A DNA stretch of 64,000 nucleotides from Planobispora longispora (GTDB lineage Bacteria; Actinomycetota; Actinomycetes; Streptosporangiales; Streptosporangiaceae). Positions 1-10,057 of the stretch are shown here, one piece after another. The notes under the pieces are model-generated. The model had not been told where the DNA came from. It ran no database searches and saw only the letters and a program-made list of their open reading frames with translations. Each line of letters starts with the position of its first letter. Position 1 is the stretch's first letter. The DNA lies in contig NZ_BOOH01000017.1 of assembly GCF_016863135.1 (NCBI RefSeq), positions 1 to 64,000 on the forward strand, given 5' to 3'. The translations under genes were made by a program, and so were the position numbers.

Positions 1-690
1 CAGCAGCAGTCCTACGGCCAGCAGCCCGGCTACGGGCAGCAGCAGTCCTACGGCCAGCAGCAGCCGGGGTACGGCGATTCGTCGGCCTACGGCCAGCAGC
101 CCGGCTACGGGCAGCCGCAGGGCTACGGCCAGCAGGCCCCCGCCTACGGCCAGGGATACGGCCCGCAGGGCGCGGTGGTCCCCGGTGCCCCGGCTCCCCT
201 CGCGGAGTGGTGGCAGCGTCTCGTGGCCCGGATCATCGACGGCCTCATCGTCGTCGCGATCCCGCTGACCCTCCTGACGAACGTGCTGAACTCCATCCTG
301 GGGCCGGGGTACGACGTCACGACGGGCGAGCTCGAGCTCGGGAACCTCTTCCTCGCCGGATTCCTCGCCTACCTCATCACCGGCCTGATCGTTTTCGCTT
401 ACGAGTTCTTCATGCTCAAGCAGAACGGCCAGACCCTGGGCAAGATGGCCATGGGCATCAAGGTGGTGCCGGTCGGAAGCAGCTCGCTCTCCGGCGGTCT
501 TCCCACCGACTACGCCGTGAAGCGGGTGGGCGTGTACAGCGGGCCGCTGGTCCTGGGCGGAATTCCGATTCTCAGCCTCGTCGCCGGCGTCTTCAACCTG
601 CTGAACGTGCTCTGGCTGCTGTGGGACAAGCCCCTTCAGCAGGCCCTGCACGACAAGGTCGCCTCGACGGTGGTCGTCAAGACCAAGTAG
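1..690 (+). CDS. RDD family membrane protein, N-terminus outside window
   Basis: The reading frame is open from the first base, so the start lies upstream. The first ~58 visible residues are a Gln/Tyr/Gly-rich tail built of YGQQ and PGYGQ repeats, followed by an RDD domain ([12 protein letters not shown], then about three hydrophobic helices, with [14 protein letters not shown] between helices two and three). RDD proteins are poorly understood integral membrane proteins, some linked to ion exchange. The disordered tail should lie in the cytoplasm and could mediate self-association; that is inference. A second RDD gene follows 208 bases downstream, suggesting duplication. Codon use matches the neighbours. 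A hairpin terminator follows the stop codon. Confidence 0.85.
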   Translation, partial: QQQSYGQQPGYGQQQSYGQQQPGYGDSSAYGQQPGYGQPQGYGQQAPAYGQGYGPQGAVVPGAPAPLAEWWQRLVARIIDGLIVVAIPLTLLTNVLNSILGPGYDVTTGELELGNLFLAGFLAYLITGLIVFAYEFFMLKQNGQTLGKMAMGIKVVPVGSSSLSGGLPTDYAVKRVGVYSGPLVLGGIPILSLVAGVFNLLNVLWLLWDKPLQQALHDKVASTVVVKTK

Positions 691-717
691 CCGAGGCCGA
701 TTCGCTTCGTGATTGCC

Positions 718-749
718 GGGGCCGGTGGTTCGTCCACCGGCCCCGCTTT
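718..749 (+). terminator. Intrinsic terminator after the first RDD gene
   Basis: An 11-bp perfect stem (718-728 with 734-744) closes a TTCGT loop and is followed by CG and a short run of T. It sits 28 bases after the stop codon and separates the two RDD genes into different transcripts. Confidence 0.7.
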
Positions 750-897
750 CATGTGCGGACGGGTTCTCGGACCCCGCTCGCGTGGACGCGTGCATCGGGC
801 CGTCTTCACTTACCGGCGGGAAAACGGTGTGGGGTAACAGCCCGGGGGCAGGCTCCGGTCCGAGGGCAAATCCATTCACTTCGGTGAGAGGGGTGGC

Positions 898-1668
898 ATG
901 GACGCCTCCTCGCGCCTCGAAGGCGAGAACCACCTATCGGCGTCCGGGCTGTCCGGAGCCCGGCCTGAGACGTCAATGGACCCGGTTTCGGCCCGGCGGG
1001 ATCCAATGGGACCGGCCGCAATGGGCGTGACGGCAATGGACGCGGATCCAATGGGGCCGGCCTCAGCGGGGGGTCCGGCGGCAATGGGGGGCTCGGTCGC
1101 AAAGGGGGGTCCGGCGGCAATGGGGGGCTCGGTCGCAAAGAGCCCGGGCGCCCTCCCGGAAGGCCCAATAGGCGGGGTTCCGCCCCCCGGAGTTCCCGGG
1201 CCGCCGGCGGGATGGCGCGAACGATTGCTCGCCCGCATCATCGACGGCGCCCCCTTCGTGGTGCTGTACTGGATTCTGTCATTCCTGTTCTACGCGGCCT
1301 TCGCGCCGCAGGACGGAGATCGGCTGAGGGACCCCCGGGTGCTTCCGGGGTTGTTCGCCGGACTGATCGCCTTTGGCGCTTATACGCTCTATGACTATGC
1401 GCTGCACCGCCGGAGCGGCCGCACCCTCGGCAAGAAAGTGATGAGGATCCGCGTGGTCCCGTGCGGCACGGCTCCGCAGCCCGGCGGGCTGCTGAAGCGG
1501 GCGGTTCTGTATCCGGGCGTTCTCCTGACCGTGGGCATTCCCGTGCTGAACCTGCCGGCGGCCGTCTTCGGCTTTGCGATGGGCCTGTCGATCCTCCTCG
1601 ACGGGCCTCTTCTGCGGGGGTTCCACGACCGGGTGGCGGGTACTCTCGTGGCCAAAGACCTGGCCTGA
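898..1668 (+). CDS. RDD family membrane protein with repetitive N-terminus
   Basis: A 256-residue protein. Residues 1-100 are low complexity, rich in Gly, Ala, Met and Pro, with a repeated A-M-G/A-M-D pattern and one perfectly duplicated 12-residue block. Residues from ~100 carry the RDD domain: GWRERLLARIIDG, hydrophobic helices, and GRTLGKKVMRIRVVP. The ATG at 898 is preceded by a purine-rich GAGAGGGG site, which supports the full-length repetitive N-terminus rather than a later start. The C-terminal half resembles the preceding RDD protein, so the two probably arose by duplication while their disordered tails evolved separately. Substrate or partner unknown. Confidence 0.8.
   Translation: MDASSRLEGENHLSASGLSGARPETSMDPVSARRDPMGPAAMGVTAMDADPMGPASAGGPAAMGGSVAKGGPAAMGGSVAKSPGALPEGPIGGVPPPGVPGPPAGWRERLLARIIDGAPFVVLYWILSFLFYAAFAPQDGDRLRDPRVLPGLFAGLIAFGAYTLYDYALHRRSGRTLGKKVMRIRVVPCGTAPQPGGLLKRAVLYPGVLLTVGIPVLNLPAAVFGFAMGLSILLDGPLLRGFHDRVAGTLVAKDLA
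1068..1139 (+). repeat. Perfect 36-bp tandem duplication inside RDD gene
   Basis: Bases 1068-1103 and 1104-1139 are identical. The unit is a multiple of three, so copy-number change keeps the frame and only alters the length of the disordered N-terminus. Shorter CAATGG repeats surround it, suggesting the whole segment grew by slippage. Confidence 0.85.
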
Positions 1669-1937
1669 CATTGGCTTCGGCGGCATAAAGATCATCGTGT
1701 GGTCACTCCGCCGGGCTTTTCCGGGGCACTTTACGAGTGCAACCGGTAAGACGCCTGGAGAGACGCATTAGAGTGTGCCCGGGAGCGGTAGAGTTGCCCC
1801 TGGGACGCACATCGCTCCTGGAAGCCGCTAAGGTCATAGGTGAGCGGATACGCCCGCGCGGGTGTGTTCCCGGCCTGCCGGGTCCCTGCGGGCGACGATT
1901 TCGCGGTTCCTGAATGCCGACCCTGCGGAGCGAGGAC

Positions 1938-2075
1938 ATGTACGACGTAATAGCGGCGCTGACGCCCCCCGTGGTGGTCGGCGGGGTTATTGTGTATGCA
2001 GTTTTCAAGCTCTTCCGCGGTGAGGCCGCCGGTCGTCGGCCCTCGAAACGAATCGATCAAGCCGACTCTCAGTAA
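1938..2075 (+). CDS. Small single-pass membrane protein (45 aa), hypothetical
   Basis: ATG at 1938 follows a GGAGCGAGG ribosome-binding site at ideal distance. The product starts MYDVIAALTPPVVVGG, continues as one hydrophobic helix (about residues 5-25) and ends in a charged tail with RRPSKR. The gene lies between the second RDD gene and lsr2 on the same strand. No family is recognised. The evidence for it being real is the ribosome-binding site, the clean transmembrane pattern and actinobacterial third-position GC. It may be a regulator or subunit of another membrane protein. Confidence 0.55.
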   Translation: MYDVIAALTPPVVVGGVIVYAVFKLFRGEAAGRRPSKRIDQADSQ

Positions 2076-2133
2076 CGGCTGATCCTCCCTTCCTCGCCCC
2101 GGTTTGCCGGAAGAATCGCCCGGGATCCTGGAA

Positions 2134-2162
2134 TTGCTGCCCAGACAGCGCGGGTATATGTT
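2134..2162 (+). promoter_or_regulatory. Candidate lsr2 promoter
   Basis: TTGCTG (2134-2139) and TATGTT (2157-2162) are separated by 17 bases, the usual housekeeping sigma spacing in actinobacteria, in a locally AT-rich stretch. The predicted transcript would start about 35 bases before the lsr2 ATG. Confidence 0.5.
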
Positions 2163-2203
2163 TAGCTAGCAATGAAACAATGCTCCGTGAAAGGGTTCCT
2201 TAC

Positions 2204-2536
2204 ATGGCCAAGCAGATCCAGGAGATTCTCATCGACGACCTCGATGGAGGCGAGGCCAGTGAGACCGTCAGCTTCGCGATTGACGGCGCCAGCTATGAGA
2301 TTGACCTGAGTGACGTAAACGCGAAGAAGCTCCGCGACTCCCTGGCTCCTTTCGTCAGCAGTGCCCGCCGTTCCACCGCTGTGGCCCCCAGGCGCCGTCG
2401 CGGTGGCAGCGCTCGGGCCCTGACCCGGGAGAAGAGCGCGGACATCCGGGCGTGGGCGAAGTCCCAGGGCAAGAACGTCAGCGAGCGCGGCAGGATCGCC
2501 TCCTCGATCGTCGAAGAGTACGAGCGGGCTCACTGA
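2204..2536 (+). CDS. lsr2: Nucleoid-associated silencer Lsr2
   Basis: A 110-residue Lsr2 family protein, the actinobacterial H-NS analogue that bridges AT-rich DNA and silences horizontally acquired genes. The N-terminal half (MAKQIQEILIDDLDGG, then a beta/helix dimerisation segment to ~residue 58) oligomerises. A basic linker (RRRRGG) leads to the C-terminal DNA-binding domain with IRAWAKSQGKNVSERGRI; the family's RGR-type AT-hook appears here as S-E-R-G-R. An upstream in-frame ATG at 2180 is possible, but ATG 2204 gives the family N-terminus and has GAAAGG before it. A large hairpin follows. Confidence 0.96.
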   Translation: MAKQIQEILIDDLDGGEASETVSFAIDGASYEIDLSDVNAKKLRDSLAPFVSSARRSTAVAPRRRRGGSARALTREKSADIRAWAKSQGKNVSERGRIASSIVEEYERAH

Positions 2537-2568
2537 GCGACGGTCGGCGAAATGGTTCGCCGCTCGTG

Positions 2569-2623
2569 ATCATGCGGTTATGGCGGCCACGGTGGGGTCC
2601 GGTGGCGGCCATGGCCGCATGAT
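2569..2623 (+). terminator. Long hairpin downstream of lsr2
   Basis: Two 22-base arms (2569-2590 and 2602-2623) pair at 19 of 22 positions around an 11-base loop. No T-run follows, which is common for actinomycete terminators. It starts 32 bases after the lsr2 stop codon. Confidence 0.6.
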
Positions 2624-3054
2624 GCATTTCGGGGCCCGTTCGCGCCCGTTCTCTCCCGGCGCGCAAACGTCGCGCGGCGTCCGGTCCGGCCGCCGTACGG
2701 AGTCCTGCCGTCCCCGCCGTCCCCCGTCTTCCGAAAACATTGCGCGGGCTTCACAGTCTGTTTGCGAGCGCCTCGCGATCACCCGCGTCCGGGTCGCCTG
2801 GCGGCCGCCGTACGTCACCGGGCGCGCCTCGATGGCCGCCCTCGCGCGGTTACGTGACGCGGGCGCTTCTTCTAACGTGTTCTCCGCATGTGCGCTCTCT
2901 ACGTGCTCCGCGTTCGCCGTGGAGCTCCGGAGCCGGTCGCCGCGGTTGTGCGGCGGCTCCCCGGCAGCCGCTATCTTCCGCTCCGAAAGGCCCTTCCGGA
3001 TCGCCGTTAGCGGCGGAGAAGCCCTCTTATGCCGTTCGATGGTCGATAAACGTC
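2624..3054. other. Non-coding stretch between lsr2 and the clpC control region
   Basis: No convincing gene is seen on either strand. The open frames here lack ribosome-binding sites and family resemblance, and codon-position GC bias is weak. The last part, towards 3054, probably belongs to the clpC control region. Length and position suggest a long 5' leader or several promoters for clpC. Confidence 0.5.
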
Positions 3055-3068
3055 GTTCGCTTGCGGCG
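3055..3068 (+). promoter_or_regulatory. ClgR-type operator upstream of clpC
   Basis: The sequence GTTCGC-N5-GCG is present exactly. This is the motif described for ClgR, the actinobacterial activator of clp and lon genes. It lies about 165 bases upstream of the clpC start codon. Confidence 0.6.
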
Positions 3069-3233
3069 TAGCGGGAACATCACACCCCCGACAAGTAGTT
3101 GGATGGAGCGTGAACGCCCTGCTCTCGGGGAACGTCCTATGGCATAGAGCGGTCTCCGGGTCAGGGCTACCATGCGGGAGGACAGGGCCCGGATATCCCG
3201 GACCTGCCTGACCGCTCTGTGAGGAGCGACGAG

Positions 3234-5735
<2,502 letters not shown>

Positions 5736-5755
5736 CGCCCTCGGGCACGACAGAG

Positions 5756-5811
5756 AACAAACAGGCAGACCCCGCGGTGACGAGGCTCACCGCGGGGTCT
5801 GCCTATTTGTT
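5756..5811 (+). terminator. Strong bidirectional terminator after clpC
   Basis: An 18-bp perfect GC-rich stem (5763-5780 with 5787-5804) with a 6-base loop is extended by an AACAAA/TTTGTT pairing (5756-5761 with 5806-5811) across one mismatch. The A-tract and T-tract on the two sides would let it work in both directions. Confidence 0.9.
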
Positions 5812-5840
5812 ACCCAAGGAACACCTTTCCGCCACCACAA

Positions 5841-5859
5841 GTAGTACTACACTCTGTAG
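5841..5859 (+). promoter_or_regulatory. Overlapping dyads upstream of the EboE-like gene
   Basis: GTAGTACTAC (5841-5850) is a perfect palindrome and overlaps CTACA-CTC-TGTAG (5847-5859). A TACACT hexamer inside could be a -10 box. The TACA...TGTA layout resembles BlaI/MecI-type operators, but no such regulator is in the window. The rest of 5812-6112 holds no recognised gene; the leader to the start codon would be ~250 bases. Confidence 0.4.
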
Positions 5860-6112
5860 AGCGAACGGGGCCCTGTCCTGTCCCGCGGCTCACCAGCCGC
5901 CCATGCGGGACCGGAACCTCCCCGAGATCAGCCCAGCGGCGTACGGCGGAATCCGCTCCCGGAGTGACGCGGAGACCGGCGTGCACGCGAGATGCTCTCG
6001 GCGGACCGGGCCGAGTTCCCGGAAAGAGAGGGACTTCCGGCCCATGAAGCCGGAGCCACGCGGGTGTGGGGCAGCAAAGTCTCTTACACGGAGCATGCCT
6101 GGGAGGCATCGA

Positions 6113-7063
6113 ATGCGTTTGCGGCACGAGGATGGAACGCTCGTTCACCTGGCCTACAACGCAGGTGTGCACCCCGCGGAGGACCTGGAGAACCTGATCG
6201 CCCACCTGACCCGCTACGCGGTCCCGGTGCGCAAGCGCCTGGACGTGGAGCGCATGGGCGTCGGACTCTGGCTCTCCCCTAGCGTCGCCGATCACCTCGT
6301 CGCCGACCGCATCGAGCTGGTACGGCTCCGCCGCTCCCTGGAGGAGCGCGGCCTGGAGGTCGTCAGCCTCAACGGCACCGGCGGCCGCAACCAGGAAGCC
6401 CCGGGCCCCGACTGGGCCAAGCCCGAGCGCTACCGCTACACGATGGCGCTGGCCAAGATCCTGGCCTTCCTCCTCCCGGAGGACGTGCGGTGCGGCAGCA
6501 TCTCCACCATCCCCATCGGCTGGCGCCGCGACTGGCCGGCGGACCTGCACTCCATCGCCTCGCGCCGCCTGGAGCGGCTCGCCCGCGAGCTGCGCGGCCT
6601 CTACAGCGTGACCGGCAAGACCATCAGGGTCGGCTTCGAGCCGTGGCCCGGGTGCGTCCTGGAGACCACCGAGCAGGCCCTGGAGCGGGTCTGCGACATC
6701 GACTCCGAGCACCTCGGAGTCTGCCTGGACGCCTGTCACCTCGCCGGGGGCGGCGAGGAGCCGGGGGCGGCCCTGCGCGGCCTGGCCGCGGCGGGAGCGC
6801 CCGTGGTCAAGCTCGGCCACGTCCACAACCACATGGGCGACGCCTGCCAGGAACTCCCCAGCACCCGCCCGGTGCTGGAGGACACCCTGACCGCGATGCT
6901 CTCCGGCGCGGTGAGCGGAACCGCCCACATCGAGGTGGAGACCCACGACCTGGCGGTGCCGGTGCGGACCAAGGGCCCCGGCGCGCTGGTCAGCATGCTG
7001 GCCGACGAACTCGACTGGGCCCGGGTCAACCTCACCGCCCTGGGCTTCCGCCTCGCCGCCTAG
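6113..7063 (+). CDS. EboE-like TIM-barrel protein, shortened
   Basis: A 316-residue xylose-isomerase-like barrel resembling EboE, the metabolite-traffic protein of ebo clusters. Family signatures are LVHLAYNAGVHPAEDL at the N-terminus, TIRVGFEPWPGC, and HLGVCLDACHLA. ATG 6113 is preceded by GGGAGG and gives the family N-terminus; the frame stays open upstream but lacks family sequence. From memory of the family, EboE is usually near 390 residues and has a segment between the VVK strand and the C-terminal IEVET motif that is largely missing here. No other ebo gene is visible, so the usual prenyl-metabolite export context is absent and the substrate is unknown. Confidence 0.7.
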   Translation: MRLRHEDGTLVHLAYNAGVHPAEDLENLIAHLTRYAVPVRKRLDVERMGVGLWLSPSVADHLVADRIELVRLRRSLEERGLEVVSLNGTGGRNQEAPGPDWAKPERYRYTMALAKILAFLLPEDVRCGSISTIPIGWRRDWPADLHSIASRRLERLARELRGLYSVTGKTIRVGFEPWPGCVLETTEQALERVCDIDSEHLGVCLDACHLAGGGEEPGAALRGLAAAGAPVVKLGHVHNHMGDACQELPSTRPVLEDTLTAMLSGAVSGTAHIEVETHDLAVPVRTKGPGALVSMLADELDWARVNLTALGFRLAA

Positions 7064-7067
7064 CCCC

Positions 7068-7082
7068 GCCGGGACACCCGGC
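7068..7082. terminator. Short hairpin between convergent genes
   Basis: GCCGGG-ACA-CCCGGC lies between the convergent EboE-like gene and mutY. It is small and lacks a T-run, so termination activity is uncertain. Confidence 0.35.
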
Positions 7083-7116
7083 AGGAGAGCGCCGAGAGCG
7101 CGAGCCGGCCGGGCCC

Positions 7117-7992
7117 TCAGGACGGGAGCCGGTACGTGCCGTCGTCCAGGACCTCGGCCAGCCCGTCGGCGACGAGACCGTCCAGGGCGCGCTCGCGCTG
7201 CGGGGCGTCGTCCCAGACGACGTCGAGGGCGGCCTTCGGGACGGGACCGTGGGCCTGGCGGAGAACGGTCAGGAGCCGGCCCCGGCACTGGCGGTCGGTC
7301 CCGGCGTAGGTCTGGCCCTTGCGCGCCGGCCCGTCGTAGGCGGGCTTGCCCGCCAGCCGCCACGCGCACCGATCGTTGATCGGGCAGTCGGCGCAGCGGG
7401 CGGTGCGGGCCGTGCAGACCAGGGCGCCCAGCTCCATCACGGCGACGGCCCACACGGGCGCGTCCTCCGGGCCGGGCAGGAGCGACTCGGCGAGCACCCG
7501 CTCGGCGGCGGTGGTCGCCTTCGGTGGATACTCCTGGCCGGAGACGGCGCGGGCGAACACCCGGCGCACGTTGGTGTCGAGCACGGCGTGCCGCCCCCGG
7601 AAGGCGAAACTCGCCACCGCCGCCGCGGTGTACTCGCCGACGCCCGGCAGGGCCAGCAGGGCGGCATGATCGGCGGGGACCTCGCCGCCGTGCCGCTCCA
7701 CGATCGCCCGGGCGCACGCGTGCAGGTTGAGCGCCCGGCGCGGGTAACCGAGCCGGCCCCAGTGCCGTACGGCCTCACCGGGCGGCTCGGCGGCCAGCGC
7801 GGCGGGCGTGGGCCAGCGCTCCATCCACTCGGTCCAGACCGGAAGCACCCGGACCACCGGCGTCTGCTGCAGCATGATCTCGCTCACCAGGATCGACCAG
7901 GGAGTGGCGTCCGGGGCGCGCCAGGGGAGGTCGCGGGCGTTGGCCGCATACCAGTCGAGGATGGGACGGAGCAGCGGGCTGGACTTGGACAC
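7117..7992 (-). CDS. mutY: A/G-specific adenine DNA glycosylase MutY
   Basis: A 291-residue HhH-GPD glycosylase that removes adenine mispaired with 8-oxoguanine. Visible features: WRAPDATPWSILVSEIMLQQ with catalytic Glu38, the helix-hairpin-helix LPGVGEYTA (115-123), catalytic Asp139 in VLDTNVRRV, and a [4Fe-4S] loop C-X6-C-X2-C-X5-C (Cys193, 200, 203, 209). The C-terminal MutT-like domain of longer MutY proteins is largely absent, as in many actinobacteria; residues after ~230 are a short winged-helix-like tail. GTG 7992 was chosen because family sequence begins there; the ribosome-binding site is poorly placed. It converges on the EboE-like gene. Confidence 0.93.
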   Translation of the reverse strand: MSKSSPLLRPILDWYAANARDLPWRAPDATPWSILVSEIMLQQTPVVRVLPVWTEWMERWPTPAALAAEPPGEAVRHWGRLGYPRRALNLHACARAIVERHGGEVPADHAALLALPGVGEYTAAAVASFAFRGRHAVLDTNVRRVFARAVSGQEYPPKATTAAERVLAESLLPGPEDAPVWAVAVMELGALVCTARTARCADCPINDRCAWRLAGKPAYDGPARKGQTYAGTDRQCRGRLLTVLRQAHGPVPKAALDVVWDDAPQRERALDGLVADGLAEVLDDGTYRLPS

Positions 7993-8095
7993 CTCTTGAC
8001 GATAGTGCGGTCTACCCGCAGCTTTGCCCTCGGAAACGGTATAGCGCGCGGCGGGTCGCCTCTCGTGGCCGAACATGAATCTCCATACTGTGCGC

Positions 8096-8797
8096 ATGGA
8101 TCCGGACACGTTCCGCAGCGACATCGGGGTGGACGTCTACTGGCGGCGCCGCCTGACGGCCCTCATCGCCGTCCTGATCGTGGTCGCCGTCGTGGCGTGG
8201 GCCTGCTCGTCGTCGGGCGGCCCGCAGGACGTCCAGGCGGCGCAGGCGTCCCGGACCGGGTCTCCCGGCCCCGACCCGCTGCTGGCCGCCCTGCCCACGG
8301 TCACGGTCACCCCGACGCCCTCGCAGAAGAACACCGAGTCGGCGTCGCCGTCCGCCGCGGCGCCGACTCCCGAACCGGCCAAGCCGTCCCCTCCGCCCAA
8401 GCGCCCGGGCGGCGTCTGCGAGACCTCCGACCTCGTGCTGAGCCTGCAGGCGGACGGAGAGGTGTACGGCGCGGGCGACCTGCCCCGCTTCTTCCTCACG
8501 CTGGTCAACACCAGCAAGGTGATGTGCGTGGCCGACGTGGGCCCCCGCTCCCTTGAGATCCGCATCACCTCCGGCAACGACCGTGTCTGGTCGTCCTCCG
8601 ACTGCGTGAGCGGCGAGACCGAGAACCTCCGCAGGCTCGAACGGGGCATCCCGTACGTCCAGTCGATCGAGTGGGACCGCCACCGCTCCGCCACCGACTG
8701 CCAGGCCGAACGCCTCACGGCCCGCCCCGGCACCTACGTGGCCACCGTCCGCGCCACCGGCATGAAGAGCCGCAAGGCCGTCTTCCACCTCCGCTGA
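8096..8797 (+). CDS. Membrane-anchored extracellular hypothetical protein
   Basis: A 233-residue protein, divergent from mutY and convergent with disA. Residues ~1-20 are cytoplasmic, ~21-43 form one transmembrane helix or uncleaved signal (LTALIAVLIVVAVVAWACSS, with a Cys that could allow lipidation), and ~45-103 are a Pro/Ser/Thr-rich linker. The rest is a compact beta-rich domain with four cysteines that could form two disulfides outside the cell. No ribosome-binding site precedes ATG 8096, but CATACT ends seven bases before it, suggesting a leaderless transcript. No family is recognised with confidence. Confidence 0.75.
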   Translation: MDPDTFRSDIGVDVYWRRRLTALIAVLIVVAVVAWACSSSGGPQDVQAAQASRTGSPGPDPLLAALPTVTVTPTPSQKNTESASPSAAAPTPEPAKPSPPPKRPGGVCETSDLVLSLQADGEVYGAGDLPRFFLTLVNTSKVMCVADVGPRSLEIRITSGNDRVWSSSDCVSGETENLRRLERGIPYVQSIEWDRHRSATDCQAERLTARPGTYVATVRATGMKSRKAVFHLR

Positions 8798-8811
8798 TCA
8801 CGGCGCGCGTT

Positions 8812-8825
8812 ACCCCGTACGGGGT
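8812..8825. terminator. Short palindromic hairpin between convergent genes
   Basis: ACCCC-GTAC-GGGGT is a perfect dyad that touches the disA stop codon and lies 15 bases after the stop of the upstream gene. It is a weak candidate for a shared terminator. Confidence 0.35.
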
Positions 8826-9910
8826 CAGACGTAGCGTTCCAGGATGGACGACTCGGCCAGGCGGGACAGGCCCTCGCGGATGTGGCGGGCGCGGGTCTCG
8901 CCGACCCCGCCCACTTCCTGGAGGTCGGTGGTGCTGGCGGCCAGGAGCTTCTGGAGGCTGGTGAACTGCTCGACCAGGCGGTCGACGATGGTGGCGGGCA
9001 GGCGCGGGACCTTGGCCAGCAGGCGGTAGCCCTGCGGGCTCACCGGGCTGTCCAGGGCCTCGGCGCCGGTGTGGCCCAGGATCTGCGCCACCTGGGCGAG
9101 ATCGAGCAGGCCGCCGGAGGAGAGCCGGTCGAGCTCGTTCAGGGACTCGGTGACCGTGCGGACGCGGCGGCCCGTCGTGGGGAGGTAGTCGCGGACGATG
9201 AGCTCGCGGTCGGTCTCCGTACCGGCGACCAGCTCGTCGAGTTGCAGGGAGAGCAGGCGGCCGTCGGTGCCGAGCTCGACCACGTAGCCCGCGATCTCGT
9301 CGGAGATCCGGCGGACCATCTCCAGCCGCTGGATGACCACCGCGACGTCGCGGACCGTCACCAGGTCCTCGATCTCCAGCGCCGAGAGCGTGCCGGAGAC
9401 CTCGTCCAGGCGGAGCTTGTAGCGTTCGAGGGTGGCCAGGGCCTGGTTGGCCTTGGACAGGATGGCCGCCGACTCTTCCAGGACGTAGCGGACGCCGTCC
9501 AGGTAGAGGGCGATGATCCGCATGGACTTGCTGAGGGAGATGACGGGGAAGGCCGTCTGCACCGAGACCCGCTGGGCGGTGCGGTGGCGGGTGCCGGACT
9601 CGTCGGTGGGGACGGACGGGTCGGGCATGAGGTGTACGGCCGCCCGCACGATTTTGCTGTCGTCGCAGTTCAGCACGATGGCGCCGTCCATCTTCGCCAG
9701 CTCGCGCAGCCGGGTCGCGGAGAACTCGACGTCCAGCTCGAACCCGCCGCTGCAGATCTTCTCGACCGTGCTGTCGTAGCCCAGCACGATCAGGCCGCCG
9801 GTGTGTCCCCGGAGGATGCGCTCCAGGCCGTCGCGGAGCGCGGTGCCCGGGGCGACCGCGGCCAGGATGGCTCTTCGGCGCTCGTCAAGCCCCTTGTAGG
9901 TTGCTGCCAC
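8825..9910 (-). CDS. disA: DisA, DNA integrity scanning diadenylate cyclase
   Basis: A 361-residue DisA that makes cyclic di-AMP from two ATP and slows on branched DNA. The N-terminal DAC domain carries the catalytic DGA (75-77) and GTRHR (106-110) motifs. A helical spine follows, then a C-terminal helix-hairpin-helix DNA-binding domain ([17 protein letters not shown] near 335-350). Length is typical. GTG 9910 has a GGGGG site a few bases upstream. radA lies directly upstream on the same strand, a conserved pairing; RadA is reported to modulate DisA in Bacillus. The 147-base gap may hold a separate promoter. Confidence 0.97.
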   Translation of the reverse strand: MAATYKGLDERRRAILAAVAPGTALRDGLERILRGHTGGLIVLGYDSTVEKICSGGFELDVEFSATRLRELAKMDGAIVLNCDDSKIVRAAVHLMPDPSVPTDESGTRHRTAQRVSVQTAFPVISLSKSMRIIALYLDGVRYVLEESAAILSKANQALATLERYKLRLDEVSGTLSALEIEDLVTVRDVAVVIQRLEMVRRISDEIAGYVVELGTDGRLLSLQLDELVAGTETDRELIVRDYLPTTGRRVRTVTESLNELDRLSSGGLLDLAQVAQILGHTGAEALDSPVSPQGYRLLAKVPRLPATIVDRLVEQFTSLQKLLAASTTDLQEVGGVGETRARHIREGLSRLAESSILERYV

Positions 9911-10057
9911 TTGACCCCCGTGGTCTGCGTTGCGAGCCCGCTCGTGGACAGGGACCCTCGACCGGGTCCGGGGACCCAGCTTAGCGGCGTCGCCCTCGCG
10001 AGGTCCGGAACCGTCGGGCGATCAGCTCTGGGTGGTGGATCCGCCGGCGGGGAGGAG

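Noticed and set aside
2580-3071. 163-residue plus-strand frame between lsr2 and clpC
   Set aside because: No ribosome-binding site, Arg/Ser-rich composition, no family, and it overlaps the hairpin and ClgR box.
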